The notes under the pieces: model-generated | The model's input: only the letters and a program-made list of their open reading frames with translations | Told to the model about the DNA's origin: nothing | Database searches by the model: none | Position numbers and translations under genes: made by a program | Shown here: piece by piece, positions 23,801 to 32,135 of the stretch | Layout of the letters: every line of letters starts with the position of its first letter | Numbering within the stretch: the first letter of the stretch is position 1 | Assembly (NCBI GenBank): GCA_041395325.1 | Contig: JAWLAT010000038.1 | Location: forward strand, 1-40,420 | Source of the DNA: JAWLAT01 sp041395325 | Lineage (GTDB): Bacteria; Pseudomonadota; Gammaproteobacteria; Xanthomonadales; SZUA-5 | DNA: 40,420 bases | Reading direction: 5' to 3'

Positions 23801-26127
23801 AGAAAGCCGCCCGAGACACCACCGAACACCAGGCTCAGCCCACTGAGGGGATCGTGCGCCATGCCGTGATTGATGCGCGCACTCGGCGTGCCGCTGCTGA
23901 TCTGCGTCCAGTTGGCGCGGGTGCGTGGCGGCAGCACCGCATCCAGCGTATCGCTGTCGCTGGCCGTGTTGTTGCCTGGAACGGGATCGGTTCCACCGGC
24001 GGGCATCGCGATACTGGCCGTGCTGGTGAGCGTGCCGGTGGCCCCGGCATCGATCAGGCAGGTCGCATGGAAAGTGGCCTGCGCGCCGACCGGGAGACTC
24101 ACAGCGGCACTGATGTTGCCCGACCCTGCCGCCGGGCAGGCGGCGCCGGCGCCGGCGATGCACAGCCAGCTGCAGGCACTCAAGGTGGCCGGGAAGCTGT
24201 CGCTGACCATTGCGCCGGTCACCGCTGTCGGCCCGGCGTTGCTGGTGACGATGCGGTAGGTCACCACCGATCCTGGCGTCTCCGCGCTGACCTCATCGGT
24301 GATCGTGATCGCCAGGTCGGCGGTGACGGCCAACGCTTGGTTGGTCAGGGCATAGCTCAACGGTCCGCCGGTGGCGCCTGCCGCATTGGCGCTGACGGTG
24401 TAGCTGCCGGCGCTGCCGTTGGCAGTGGCGGTGGTGTTGGCCTCGCCGCTGGCGGCGATGGTCGCGCTGGGGCTGCTCAGCGTTGCGCTGGCGCCGGAAC
24501 CGGGCGCGGTGAAGCGGACCACGCCACCCTGCACCGGTTCGCTGGCAGCGCTGACGACGCTGGCCCCCAGCGGCGACGCAAATGCGGTGTTGATGGTGGC
24601 CGTCTGCGCGTTGCCGGTGGTCCGCGTAATGGTGAAACCCCGCGATTCGAAGGCACCGATGTCTACGGCGCCGACGCGCGCGATGCCTCGCTGATCGGTG
24701 GCGGGCGCGCCGGTGCTGGTGCCTGCGTCGATCGCCGGGCTACCGGGCAGCAGCGCATGGGTAGACGTCGAACCGCCGAGGTCACCGAGCGCGGAGAGCA
24801 GCGGATTGCTGTTCGGCAGATCGCCCGCCTGATTCAGGTTGCCGGAGCCGTCGCTGCTGAGATTGTTGCCGAGCGAGTTGCAGCCGCCGCCGCCAATCTG
24901 CGGCGACTGGCCATTGAAAATGGTGTTGCGGAAGCTTCCCGGACTGTCGCATTCCAGCGCCACACCCCTGCCGGCAGCGAGAGAAGCGCTGGTATTGCCG
25001 GAGAAGGTCACATTCGCCAGTGTCAGCGGCTGGCTGGAGGCGAAATGCTGGATTGCGCCAGCAATGCCGCTGGTGCCGGTGATCTGGTTGCCGGAAAAGG
25101 TGCTGTTGCTGATCGTCAACGCGGAACCCTGAGCGTTGATCGCGGCGCCCTGCAAGGGCGTTCTGTTGTTGCTGAAGGTGGTGTTGGTGATGGTGATGGT
25201 GCTGGAAACCAGGCCCACGCCGCCACCGGCAAAGGTCCCGAGGTTGTTGGCAATCACGCACGCATTGAGGGTGGTGCTGCCACCGGTGATGGCAATGGCC
25301 CCGCTGCCACCGGCCCCGTTCTGGAGCCGCATCCCGGAAAAGCCATAGGCTCGCGTATAGAGAATGCCTGGGGTCGCGAAAATCGCGTAGTTCCCGCCGG
25401 ACGAGCGGTTGATGGTCAAACTGTCGGCGCCAGGACCATTGATGGCCACCGAGATGTTGACGATCTGCGGCAGGGCACTGAGCAGATTGATCGTTCCGGT
25501 GGCGGAAATGCTGATGACGTGCGCTCCGCCGACCGCGGCATTGGCCTCAATCAAGGCCTGACGCAGGCTGCCGGCGCCACTGTCGTTGGTATTGGTCACG
25601 GTAAAGGCGGTGGACGGCACGATCACCGCAGCACGCACTTCCAACCACCCGTCGCTCGATGCGCCCGGCGCAGGGCTGGCCGACAGTGTCGCCACGCCGG
25701 CCTCATCCACCGCCGAGAAGGCTTGTTCGGTGCGCCCATTGGCGCCCACGATCTCTGCCGCCGACACGGTCACCCGTGCGGCATTGCTCGACCGGTACAG
25801 CTTGACAGCGCTGGTGTCGACTCCCGGCGCGAGTCGCCAGACCACGGTGAAGTCGTCGAATCTGCGCACCTCGGCACGCACGAATACACCGGGCGCGATC
25901 TCCTGCTCCTCGATCGGCACGCCGGTGGCCAGGCGAATCATCCAGGCGACCGGATCCACCGCCTGACGGCGATAGGCCATGAGTTCCCGCACTTGCGGCG
26001 TGTCGTTCTCGATTGGCATGACGACCGGGGCCGTCGGCGCCGGCTCGCTGGCCGTTGCGTGTCCACTGCCGTCGACGAGTCCTGCCAACGCCAGTACCGA
26101 TCCAGCCAGCCATTGCCAAACGCGCAT
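17857..26127 (-). CDS. giant secreted multi-domain protein (beta-helix, Kelch, Calx-beta, Ig-like, DUF11)
   Basis: A 2756-residue secreted protein with signal peptide (MRVWQWLAGSVLALAGLV..., cut near ATA-SEP). Order, by approximate residue: mixed domain 30-170; right-handed beta-helix 175-493, opening with FTVTNTNDSGAGSLRQALIEAN and closing VGAVDIGAFES; DUF11-type domain 600-735; Kelch-like propeller 743-1055 (GGVSGGFLNDLYQYQP, FFGGRRSGTPTNETW, LFGGDEGG); Ig-like and DUF11 1060-1290; two near-identical repeats 1293-1493 (QLVFGQQPTNT...). Then a second beta-helix 1497-1797, Calx-beta 1803-1920, three VxDxVDDSG..NVLxNDTLDG repeats 1923-2223, Calx-beta 2220-2330, two Ig-like domains 2336-2519 and DUF11 2523-2640. 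The C-terminal tail follows the short motif GLFEDGFES. No membrane anchor or autotransporter barrel is visible. Probably surface-exposed, adhesive or matrix-related. Confidence 0.9.
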   Translation of the reverse strand: MRVWQWLAGSVLALAGLVDGSGHATASEPAPTAPVVMPIENDTPQVRELMAYRRQAVDPVAWMIRLATGVPIEEQEIAPGVFVRAEVRRFDDFTVVWRLAPGVDTSAVKLYRSSNAARVTVSAAEIVGANGRTEQAFSAVDEAGVATLSASPAPGASSDGWLEVRAAVIVPSTAFTVTNTNDSGAGSLRQALIEANAAVGGAHVISISATGTINLLSALPQIVNISVAINGPGADSLTINRSSGGNYAIFATPGILYTRAYGFSGMRLQNGAGGSGAIAITGGSTTLNACVIANNLGTFAGGGVGLVSSTITITNTTFSNNRTPLQGAAINAQGSALTISNSTFSGNQITGTSGIAGAIQHFASSQPLTLANVTFSGNTSASLAAGRGVALECDSPGSFRNTIFNGQSPQIGGGGCNSLGNNLSSDGSGNLNQAGDLPNSNPLLSALGDLGGSTSTHALLPGSPAIDAGTSTGAPATDQRGIARVGAVDIGAFESRGFTITRTTGNAQTATINTAFASPLGASVVSAASEPVQGGVVRFTAPGSGASATLSSPSATIAASGEANTTATANGSAGSYTVSANAAGATGGPLSYALTNQALAVTADLAITITDEVSAETPGSVVTYRIVTSNAGPTAVTGAMVSDSFPATLSACSWLCIAGAGAACPAAGSGNISAAVSLPVGAQATFHATCLIDAGATGTLTSTASIAMPAGGTDPVPGNNTASDSDTLDAVLPPRTRANWTQISSGTPSARINHGMAHDPLSGLSLVFGGVSGGFLNDLYQYQPSTGWAPVAAGTPLPSARRSHSFAAGNGSAYLYAGVASAGSVSDFWRYTPGSGWVQLDPGGASSPTHPGVRLGATALFDPVRNQFVFFGGRRSGTPTNETWAFQLASNTWLRLDPGGSSSAVPAARESHSLVYDPDLDAYLLFGGDEGGSTGNPHYNDIWLYLPGSGWTLRDPGGVAGPDRPTLRSTPAMAYDSVRKRHIMHGGSDILSFPQTFHNNTWEYDAATNRWREIEILTPLPTLAASAGMAFDTTIDRIVIADGRNEANASRSETYELRLVGESTSTAITADLPDPSALGQAVPIDVSVTGDSSQPANGQVVVTASTGESCTDTTATSGAGTTALFSCAITFNTTGMRDLTAEYSASASHADSTSATEPHTVLAPALTLTKTASASPWTVGVPASYTLQVQNTGPVATTAVATITDTIPSGLTIGTLPGNCSSAGQTVTCTIAAGLAASGSTSFVIPVTPTAAAGASVTNTATVSGGGDPACPAAARCTSTAGPTPVQMAVATQLVFGQQPTNTTGGAAITPAPTVRLLDAFGNPTTSTANVTIAIGSNPGGGTLSGTATVAAVAGLASFPGLSIDAAGSGYTFTASSAGLSGATSSAFDVVVGAPAQLAFGQQPTNTAAGAVITPAPTVRILDAGGNLTTSMASISVALGNNPGSATLGGTTTVAASDGIATFPGLTVSNGGTGYTLTASGAGATGTTSAAFNISCPATVVTTSADSGAGSLRQIIADACPGSTITFASSIDTVELSSAEIAVSKPLTIDGGTGVVVTRLAGSPAFRHFLVSASLTLNQLELLGGEASGSFPDGGAIHLSSGTLTLRSCRLSGNAAQLPSGSGGAVFAGAGTTLNVLNSLVSGNRADGGFGGGILNRGSLFLINATVAGNFAGTSGGGVSNLGSYSADVRNSILYGNEAPHAPEISANVGFNSVRTIIGIDPLFVERVDASDNAPTTAGDYRLDDFSSAIDSGSNALIPAGVVTDVDGNPRRVDDANEPDSGIGTAPIVDVGAYERQIDSMFGVVEVTPTSLVVSEAGPTSDSFVISLDRAPRSDVTIELSFDANVVVDSGSGFGPSPQTVTLTPANALTGVTVTVQAVDDAIVEASPHFSTIITAVTSSAAPAHNGLMVDDVTVTIADNDVVIAAVDDAGTVANGASGGTAVANVLTNDTLDGGAATLANVTLTQVSTTHPNVSLNAATGALSVAPATAAGSYSVVYQICEQSIPTNCDTANVSVSVGAAVIDAVDDSGTVASGASGGIAVPNVLVNDTLDGSPATLATVSLTQDGTTSPQVTLNPATGEVNVAAATAVGIYVVSYRICEQLNPANCDLATINVDVGAAVIDAVEDSGAVAAGATGGGTAVANVLVNDTLDGSLVVAGEVTLSQVSVSHPNLALNPSSGAVTATAGMPVGSHTLVYQICEMLNPTSCDSATVTVQALAPPALSISSPSQSEGNGGTSTMNFVVSIAAPFALDVGFNASTADGSATTADNDYLALALTPFTISAGQTSVSVPVSINGDTTFEGNESFALNLTDIRNATPGALTGTGTIEDDDLQPTTTVIDSISPSTTVVGQPYTVAVMVTAQIASPTGSVTISDGTTSCSAPLSAGAVPASSMSCSLASLTVGTKTLTASYLPDSSTFDASSSTASHPVTAAATTISVTDPARSRINQPTAFSFTLAATAPGAGTPTGSVTLTSGSSSCTATLPATSCDLSFDTLGSRTVTASYAGDANYLASDSGAAGSLQTLVYALADVSISKTDGLATYAPNDLIVYTVQVRNAGPDDAAQIRVQDILPTSLLSVIWFADPASGTGDLDLVLATLPAGAMEDFTIYGRVNGSPEQVVNTATLTLPADTTVEDPNPGNNSATDVNLLEGLFEDGFESPAVTGPAGSLRLPTAALAPLLDSVARVVYRLDDDHGDVARIYARLDGEAVEYALAKRGPDGRWTLGAWQSYAQEPTLAWHAVLVGDRWQLTEVELH

Positions 26128-26350
26128 GTCCGTTCCTCGGCCTCAGTCAGTGGCACTGCGCCACCGCTCGGACACGATTGTTGGGAACAGCCTCGCCGGC
26201 CCGGTATCACGGAGGTTGCTTGCCGCTATGACGGAGGTTGCATTTGGCTGGTTTGTTGTAAAACAAGGTCTTGGGTATCAGCCAGGGGAAGCGGCGCTGG
26301 GCCAGAGGGCTCAGGGCTCAGGGCTCAGGGCCCAGGGCCCAGGGCTCAGC
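26128..26350. other. upstream region of the giant gene with GGGCTCA/GGGCCCA tract
   Basis: No gene. From about 26300 to 26348 a run of heptamers (GGGCTCA and GGGCCCA variants) forms a low-complexity tract. Shorter pieces of it (GGGCCCAGGGCTCAG) recur in front of each unit of the adjacent array. The promoter of the minus-strand giant gene should lie in 26130-26290; I see no confident boxes. Confidence 0.5.
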
Positions 26351-27132
26351 AAGAGCGAAAGCCGGCTGGTTGGTGCTTTGTGGGTTCGATCTGTGATCGA
26401 ACGCTCGCGCCACCCGGGAAGAGCGTCAGCGCACAGCGCTGACCCACACGCGCGGTCTCTGCCATTCGGCAACCCTCGCACTGAGGGTCACCGAGGAACG
26501 GCAGGCACGAATTACCCCTGGGGCGCGGCGCGCGGCCAGAGGGCACAGGGCCCGAGGCCCGGGGCCCAGGGCTCAGCAAGAGCGAAAGCCGGCTGGTCGG
26601 TGCTTTGTGGGTTCGATCTGTGATCGAACGCTCGTGCCACCCTGGAAGAGCGTCAGCGCGCAGCGCGGCAGGCAGCCGCCGCCATTCGGCAACCCTCGCA
26701 CTGAGGGTCACCGAGGACAGCAGGCACGAATTACCCTGGGAAGCGGCGCTCGGCCAGAGGGCCCAGGGCTCAGCAAGAGCGAAAGCCGGTTGGTCGGTGC
26801 TTTGTGGGTTCGATCTGTGATCGAACGCTCGTGCCACCCTGGAAGAGCGTCAGCGCGCAGCGCTGACCCACAGGCACAGCCGCCGCCATTCGGCAACCCT
26901 CGCACTGAGGGTCACCGAGGAACGGCAGGCACGAATTACCCCTGGGAAGCGGCGCTCGGCCAGAGGGCCCAGGGCTCAGCAAGAGCGAAAGCCGGCTGGT
27001 CGGTGCTTTGTGGGTTCGATCTGTGATCGAACGCTCGTGCCACCCGGGAAGAGCGTCAGCGCGCAGCGCTGACCTACAGGCGCGGTCTCTGCCATTCGGC
27101 AACCCTCGAACTGAGGGTCACCGAGGAACGGC
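26351..27132. repeat. four tandem ~200-base palindromic repeats
   Basis: Four direct copies start at 26351, 26578, 26775 and 26991 (AAGAGCGAAAGCCGG). Each contains GTTCGATCTGTGATCGAAC (26384-26402, 26611-26629, 26808-26826, 27014-27032), a perfect 8-base inverted repeat. Each also has a GTCAGCGC(A/G)CAGCGCTGAC-type palindrome (AGCGCGGC at that place in copy 2) and CCCTCGCACTGAGGG. Between copies lie variable GC-rich joints. A fifth, inverted single copy sits at 33112-33190. Translation gives GSICDRT-type peptides on both strands, a by-product. The layout suits a dispersed intergenic repeat that has tandemly amplified between the giant secreted gene and its neighbour. A regulatory or nucleoid-binding role is possible but unproven. 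Confidence 0.85.
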
Positions 27133-27154
27133 GGCGCCCGTTGACGCGTATCGC

Positions 27155-30100
27155 TCACGCGGCAATCGGCGACACCCGCACCCCGCGGCTCTGGCTCGGC
27201 GTGCATCCGTAGCGTTCGCGGAAGCACTTGGTGAAATAGGCGACGCTGCTAAAGCCGACGGCGTAGGCGATCTCGCCAACCGGGCCGACTTCGTCGTGAA
27301 GCAGCTCGGCGGCGCGCTCCAGACGCTGGTGGCGGATGAGGTCGCTGGGTGCCTGACCGGTGACTTCACGGGTGCGTCGGAACAGGTGGCTGCGATCCTG
27401 CCCCATGGCGTCGGCCAGATCCGTCACCTTGAAGGTCTCGTCGACCATGCGTGTACGGATGATCGTGAGCAGTTGGTCGCGATAGGTCGCATCCAGGTCC
27501 TGCCCGCCATCGGCGGCTACCGCCGGGACCTGCGCCGTCTCGGTGGCCGGTGTCGGCTCCGCGGACGCGGCCTGCTGGGCGTAGCGATCGCGCAGACGTC
27601 GGCGCAAGGCGATCAGATTGTCGACGCGGGTGCGCAGCTCCTCGGCGTGGAAGGGCTTGGTCAGATAGTCGTCGGCGGCAGCGCGCAAGCCTTCCAGCCG
27701 ATCGTCGATCCCGGCCCGCGCGGTCAGCAGGATGATCGGCAGTCCCTCGAGTTCCGGATCGCTGCGAACCTGCGCACAGAGTTCATAGCCATCCAGCAGC
27801 GGCATGCTGATGTCGGCCACGATCAGGTCCGGCAGGCGTTCACGCGCCAGCGCCAAGGCCTCACGACCATCCGCGGCCTCGATGACGCGGTAATGCGGTT
27901 GCAGCTGGCGGCGTACATGGGCACGAATCTCGGCGTGGTCGTCCACCACCAAAACCGTGGTGCGATCGGGATCGGTGGCGTCGTCCGCCAGTGACGGGTG
28001 ATCGGCCGCGGTGGCCACCGGCAGGGGCGCCTGCGCTGCTTCGACCGTGTTGAGCGCAGCGTCTACGGTCCCGATCAGCGGCAACAGCACCGTGAAAACC
28101 GTGCCGCTGCCCGGGGTGCTCCGCACCTCGAGGCGGCCACCATGCAGTTCGGTCAGATCGTGCACCAGCGCCAGACCGATACCGGTGCCCGGCTGCAGGC
28201 GCGAGCCCGAATCTTCGCTCTGGTAGAAGCGGTCGAACACATGCGCCAGGTGCTCGGGCGCAATGCCGGCGCCGGTATCGGACACCGCGATGCGGGCCAT
28301 ACCATCGGCATCGACCTGCAGCCCCAGTTCGACCTCGCCGCCAGCCGGGGTGAACTTGAAGGCGTTGGACAGCAGGTTGTCGAAGATCTTGCCGGAGTGG
28401 CGCAGATCCAGGTTGGCGGCCAGGGGCACGGCCGGGAGCCGCCAGCGGAAGCCGATCCGGTGCCGGGCGGCCAGCGGTCGGAAACGCTCGACACTGGTCC
28501 GCAGCAGCGCCACCAGGTCCTCGCTGCGCCGCTCCAGACGCAGCATGCCGGCCTCCAGTCGGGCCAGATCCAGCAACTGGTTGGTCAGGTCCAGCAGCAC
28601 CCCGCCGTTGCGCAGGGCGCTGTCGATGGCCGGCTGCACGTCGGCGCTGGCCGTGGGGCGGACATCCTCGAGCGGGCCGATGATCAGGGTCAGCGGCGTC
28701 CGCAACTCATGCGCGAGATCGTCAAAGAAGCGCGACTTTTGCCGATCGTTCTCGCGCAGCTGCTCAGCCTGCGCCGCAATCAGCTCCGATGCCCGCTCGG
28801 CCGACTCCTTGCCGCGTGCCAGCTGTTCGGTGCGCAGTTCGACCTGGCGCTGCAGCGCCTGCCGCTGGGCCTGCAGCCAGCCGACTCGTGCCCGATAGGC
28901 CAGCCACAGCCCGATGGCCACCAGGCAGACCAGCAACGCCCGGAAGCTGGCCGTTTCGTGGAAATAGGGCAGCACGGTCAGATGCAGGCTCGCCCCTGAC
29001 GGGCTCCAGCCTTCGCCGGTCCAACCCTCGACCCGGAACTCGTACTGACCCGGCGGGACCAGCGAATAGTGGGCACGACGCAGATCGCCGGCCTCCACCC
29101 AGTCCTCCTGCAACCCGAACAGCCGATATCGCAGTCGGGTCAGCGCCGGCGCCATCTGCCCGACTTCAGAGAACTCCACCTGGAAGCTGCGCTGTGCGGC
29201 TGCCAGCGTCAGTGCCGCGTTGGCTGTCCACCGCTGTTCACCGCTGCTGATGGATTCGATCACCGGCCTGGGCTGCCGCAGCAAGCGCGCCGGCGTCGGA
29301 TCGATGATCGCCACACCATCCTGGGTCGCAAACCAGAGTTCACCGGCGGCCGTGCGAATGGCGCTGTTGTGCACGCCCCCATTGGCTTCCCGGCTGCGCA
29401 TCCCATCGGCCTCGCCGAAGCGATCAGTGATCAACGGCGGGGGGCGCCGGCCGTCCCGAATCGCCGCAGCCGCCGTCTCCAGCCGGTCCTGGCGAGTCCG
29501 ATAGATGCCCTGGTTGGTGCTGACCCAGAGCCAGCCGTCACCATCGTCAAGAATCTGGTGGGCACCGCCGCCTGGCAAACCGTCACGGGCCTGTATGGCA
29601 ACCGCGCGCAGGCCTTGGCCTTCCCGATAGACGCGAATGAGGCCGCGATCCTCACTGGCCAGCCAGAGGTTGTCGGCATCGATCAGGTGGATGTCGCGGA
29701 TGTACAGACTGCCTGCACCCTCGCCGGCCGGAATCCGCTCGATGGCCGAATCCGGGGCAATCCTGAATACCCCGCAGCGGTCAGTACCAACCCAGATGGC
29801 GTGACCGTCGTCGCGAATGACCCGGACGCTGCATCCCAACAGGTCGGTGCTGGCGGCGTGCCGCTGCCAGCCGCGGGTCGGGTCCCGCACGAAAAGGCCC
29901 CGGTCGGCGCCGGCCCACAAGCGCCCGCGATCATCCAGATGCAGGGCCCTGATTTGCGCACCGGCCAGTAACGGGTCCGTCTCACCAAGGAATCTGTCGC
30001 CACTGCGCCGGAACAAGCCCGCTTCGTGGGTGGCGACCCAGAGCATGCCGTCACCATCGCTGGCAATGGCGATGATGTTGTCATCCAGCAGGCCCTGGTC

Positions 30101-31357
30101 AGGGCCATACGCCTCGACTGCGCCGCCAAGCACGCGATTCAGCCCGCCCTTTTGTGTCCCGATCCAGATCGCCCCACTGGGGTCCTGGTGCAAGGGATAA
30201 ACCTCGCGCGCGGACAGTCCCTCGGCCACGCTGAAGGCCGTGACCGCCACCGGTCGCAGCCGATGCAGTCCCGCACCCGTCGTGGCCAACCAGAGCGAGC
30301 CGTGGTCATCGACCATCGCGTGCACGATTCGGGAGGCTTCCACATCGGCCAGCCGAAACTGCGGCTCAAAGTGCGCGTCGCCTGATCCGGGCTGCGCCCG
30401 GAACACCGCCGAGGCCGAGACGCGCCAGGCGCTCGCGCCGCGCTCCAGGGCCAGGATTCTCGGTGAACGCCGCGGGTCGTCCGGATCGACGGGTAAGGCC
30501 CGTCCATGCCGCCACTCGTAGACGCCGGATTCGGCGCCCAGCAGCAGCCGACCGGCGCCATCGCGCTCCAGGACATGAGTGGTCACACGCCATTCCTGCT
30601 GGCCATCGTGCAACCAGCTCACGCCGCTGGCATCGAGCTGCTGGACGCCGCCCCTGCCGGCCACCCAAAGTCGCCCGTCGTCATCTTCGAGCAGATCGAG
30701 GACTTCCTCCAACGCGATGGTCTCTGCGGCCGCCATCTGCTGCATGTGCCCATCTGCCAGGCGCCACAGACCGGCACCTTCGGTGGCCAGCCAGATCGTC
30801 GAGTCGCGCCCGAACGCCATGGCCGTCACATTCAGATCGGGCAGCGGATCGATATCCACAGCATCGATCTGTCCGTCGATCACGCGTGCCAGCCCGGGTC
30901 TCAGACTGGTGTAGAGCGTGCCATCCGGCCCGGTCCAGACCAGATTCGGTCGATTGACCGGCGTGGTCCAGATGACTTCCGCCTGTTCGCGAGCCGGATC
31001 GAGCAGCTGCAGCACCCCGGCATCGGTGCCCAACAGCAGACGACCATCGGCCAGCTCGTCCACGCTGGTGATGCGGTTGTGGACCAGTCCCGGCGTGTTG
31101 CCGACGTTGTAGGTGCTGAACCGCACGCCGTCGAAGCGCACCAGCCCGTCAAAGGTGCCCAGCCACACCTGTCCCGAGCGCGACTGGACCAGGCTGCTGA
31201 CCGAATTCACCGGCATGCCGTCGCGCACCGTCCACGCCTCGTGCACGAAGGGTGTGCGCGCAGACGCCGCGCTGGCCAGCGATGGCAGGACCAGCAGCGC
31301 CGCCAGTGCGAACCGCACCAGCCTGCCGGGCGTCGAGGGGAAGTTGCCGCGCATCAT
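27155..31357 (-). CDS. hybrid two-component sensor kinase/response regulator with AraC output
   Basis: A 1400-residue one-protein phosphorelay. Signal/anchor at residues 1-33, then a periplasmic region of about 14 seven-bladed-propeller repeats (LVQSRSGQVWLGTFDGLVRFDG is the first) to about residue 690. A Y_Y_Y domain follows at 710-790 (LRYRLFGLQEDWVE, PGQYEFRVEGWTGEG), a membrane helix at about 800-820, and a coiled coil. The HisKA has phospho-His883 in DLAHELRTPLTL. The HATPase has N (LSNAFKFTP), G1 (SDTGAGI) and G2 (GTGIGLAL) boxes. The receiver has Asp1182 (VADISMPLLDG) and TKPF lysine. A C-terminal AraC-type HTH ends the protein. Such proteins, well known in Bacteroidetes, sense carbohydrate or other ligands and control nearby genes. 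The giant secreted gene beyond the repeat array is a candidate target. Start 31357/31354 is tentative. Confidence 0.9.
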   Translation of the reverse strand: MMRGNFPSTPGRLVRFALAALLVLPSLASAASARTPFVHEAWTVRDGMPVNSVSSLVQSRSGQVWLGTFDGLVRFDGVRFSTYNVGNTPGLVHNRITSVDELADGRLLLGTDAGVLQLLDPAREQAEVIWTTPVNRPNLVWTGPDGTLYTSLRPGLARVIDGQIDAVDIDPLPDLNVTAMAFGRDSTIWLATEGAGLWRLADGHMQQMAAAETIALEEVLDLLEDDDGRLWVAGRGGVQQLDASGVSWLHDGQQEWRVTTHVLERDGAGRLLLGAESGVYEWRHGRALPVDPDDPRRSPRILALERGASAWRVSASAVFRAQPGSGDAHFEPQFRLADVEASRIVHAMVDDHGSLWLATTGAGLHRLRPVAVTAFSVAEGLSAREVYPLHQDPSGAIWIGTQKGGLNRVLGGAVEAYGPDQGLLDDNIIAIASDGDGMLWVATHEAGLFRRSGDRFLGETDPLLAGAQIRALHLDDRGRLWAGADRGLFVRDPTRGWQRHAASTDLLGCSVRVIRDDGHAIWVGTDRCGVFRIAPDSAIERIPAGEGAGSLYIRDIHLIDADNLWLASEDRGLIRVYREGQGLRAVAIQARDGLPGGGAHQILDDGDGWLWVSTNQGIYRTRQDRLETAAAAIRDGRRPPPLITDRFGEADGMRSREANGGVHNSAIRTAAGELWFATQDGVAIIDPTPARLLRQPRPVIESISSGEQRWTANAALTLAAAQRSFQVEFSEVGQMAPALTRLRYRLFGLQEDWVEAGDLRRAHYSLVPPGQYEFRVEGWTGEGWSPSGASLHLTVLPYFHETASFRALLVCLVAIGLWLAYRARVGWLQAQRQALQRQVELRTEQLARGKESAERASELIAAQAEQLRENDRQKSRFFDDLAHELRTPLTLIIGPLEDVRPTASADVQPAIDSALRNGGVLLDLTNQLLDLARLEAGMLRLERRSEDLVALLRTSVERFRPLAARHRIGFRWRLPAVPLAANLDLRHSGKIFDNLLSNAFKFTPAGGEVELGLQVDADGMARIAVSDTGAGIAPEHLAHVFDRFYQSEDSGSRLQPGTGIGLALVHDLTELHGGRLEVRSTPGSGTVFTVLLPLIGTVDAALNTVEAAQAPLPVATAADHPSLADDATDPDRTTVLVVDDHAEIRAHVRRQLQPHYRVIEAADGREALALARERLPDLIVADISMPLLDGYELCAQVRSDPELEGLPIILLTARAGIDDRLEGLRAAADDYLTKPFHAEELRTRVDNLIALRRRLRDRYAQQAASAEPTPATETAQVPAVAADGGQDLDATYRDQLLTIIRTRMVDETFKVTDLADAMGQDRSHLFRRTREVTGQAPSDLIRHQRLERAAELLHDEVGPVGEIAYAVGFSSVAYFTKCFRERYGCTPSQSRGVRVSPIAA

Positions 31358-31542
31358 CCCCTGCAATATTAACCAGTTGCGGTCGAGGCGCGTTGACGCT
31401 CTCTGGCCTGTTGACCGGTGGCCGCGCGCATTTCCGAGTACAGATGGTGACCCCATCGGTTGACCGCGTCTGACCGTCGGAAATCACGCCGACGCCCCCA
31501 CATCGACCGGTGTCCGTCTACCGTTTGGCTCCAGGAGTTTTC

Positions 31543-31890
31543 ATGACCTTCTCAACCTTCAGCAACGCCATTGCGACGATCCTGCTGCCGCTTGTGCTGC
31601 TCGGACTGGTCTACCTGTTCATTCGATGGCAGGGCCGACGGCGCCTGCGACAGCTCAACGAAGAAGCCAGACAGGCCGGCGCGGATCTGGTCTCGTTTCT
31701 GAAGGAATCGCACTCGAAGCTCGAGCAAGTGGTGAACCAGGTCGGCGTCGACCGCGAGCAGAAGCGCCGCGAGGTCGAAACGATTCTGGCGGCAATGGAA
31801 TCGCGCAACATCGAAGGCAATCTGGACGAGCTCATTCAGGACGACCGGCAATGGGCGCTGGCCGAGATTGACCGCCAAGCTGCGGCCTGA
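31543..31890 (+). CDS. small membrane protein with cytoplasmic helix
   Basis: A 115-residue protein. AGGAG is 6 bases before the ATG at 31543; the longer frame to 31510 is not favoured. One membrane helix (about residues 10-28, AIATILLPLVLLGLVYLFI) is followed by a charged helical, coiled-coil-prone part (LNEEARQAGADLVSFLKESHSKLEQVVNQ). No family recognised. It is divergent from the hybrid kinase gene, with about 185 bases between starts. Confidence 0.7.
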   Translation: MTFSTFSNAIATILLPLVLLGLVYLFIRWQGRRRLRQLNEEARQAGADLVSFLKESHSKLEQVVNQVGVDREQKRREVETILAAMESRNIEGNLDELIQDDRQWALAEIDRQAAA

Positions 31891-31918
31891 CAGCGTCGCC
31901 AGCGGGTCGAGATGACTC

Positions 31919-31945
31919 GTAGGAGCGAGCCCTGCTCGCGACACG
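31919..31945. repeat. REP-like palindrome
   Basis: GTAGGAGCGAGCCCTGCTCGCGACACG holds the GCGAGC-CCT-GCTCGC palindrome (31925-31939) typical of extragenic repeats in pseudomonads and xanthomonads. It is placed just after a stop codon, as usual. Confidence 0.7.
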
Positions 31946-32135
31946 CCGTTCAACAGATGCACGGCGGACACCAGCTAGCTCGGGTCTGATGGGGTCCAAC
32001 GGTGAAACCCGACCACCAGCCAGTCGAGTTGCATCCGGGAAAAAGCACCGAAGTCGTCCAAGGTACTTTGGAGCACCATGCTAGTCTCCGGCAACCTGCC
32101 AGGTTTCGCTTGTCCTGGCACCGAGAGTCTCGTCC

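Noticed and set aside
26605..27026. Small proteins of the type GSICDRT...PGKSVSAQR
   Set aside because: These are translations of the palindromic repeat on either strand, repeated with the DNA, without start signals.
26351..27132. CRISPR array
   Set aside because: Repeats are ~200 bases with internal palindromes and the intervals between them are themselves similar, not unique short spacers; no cas genes.
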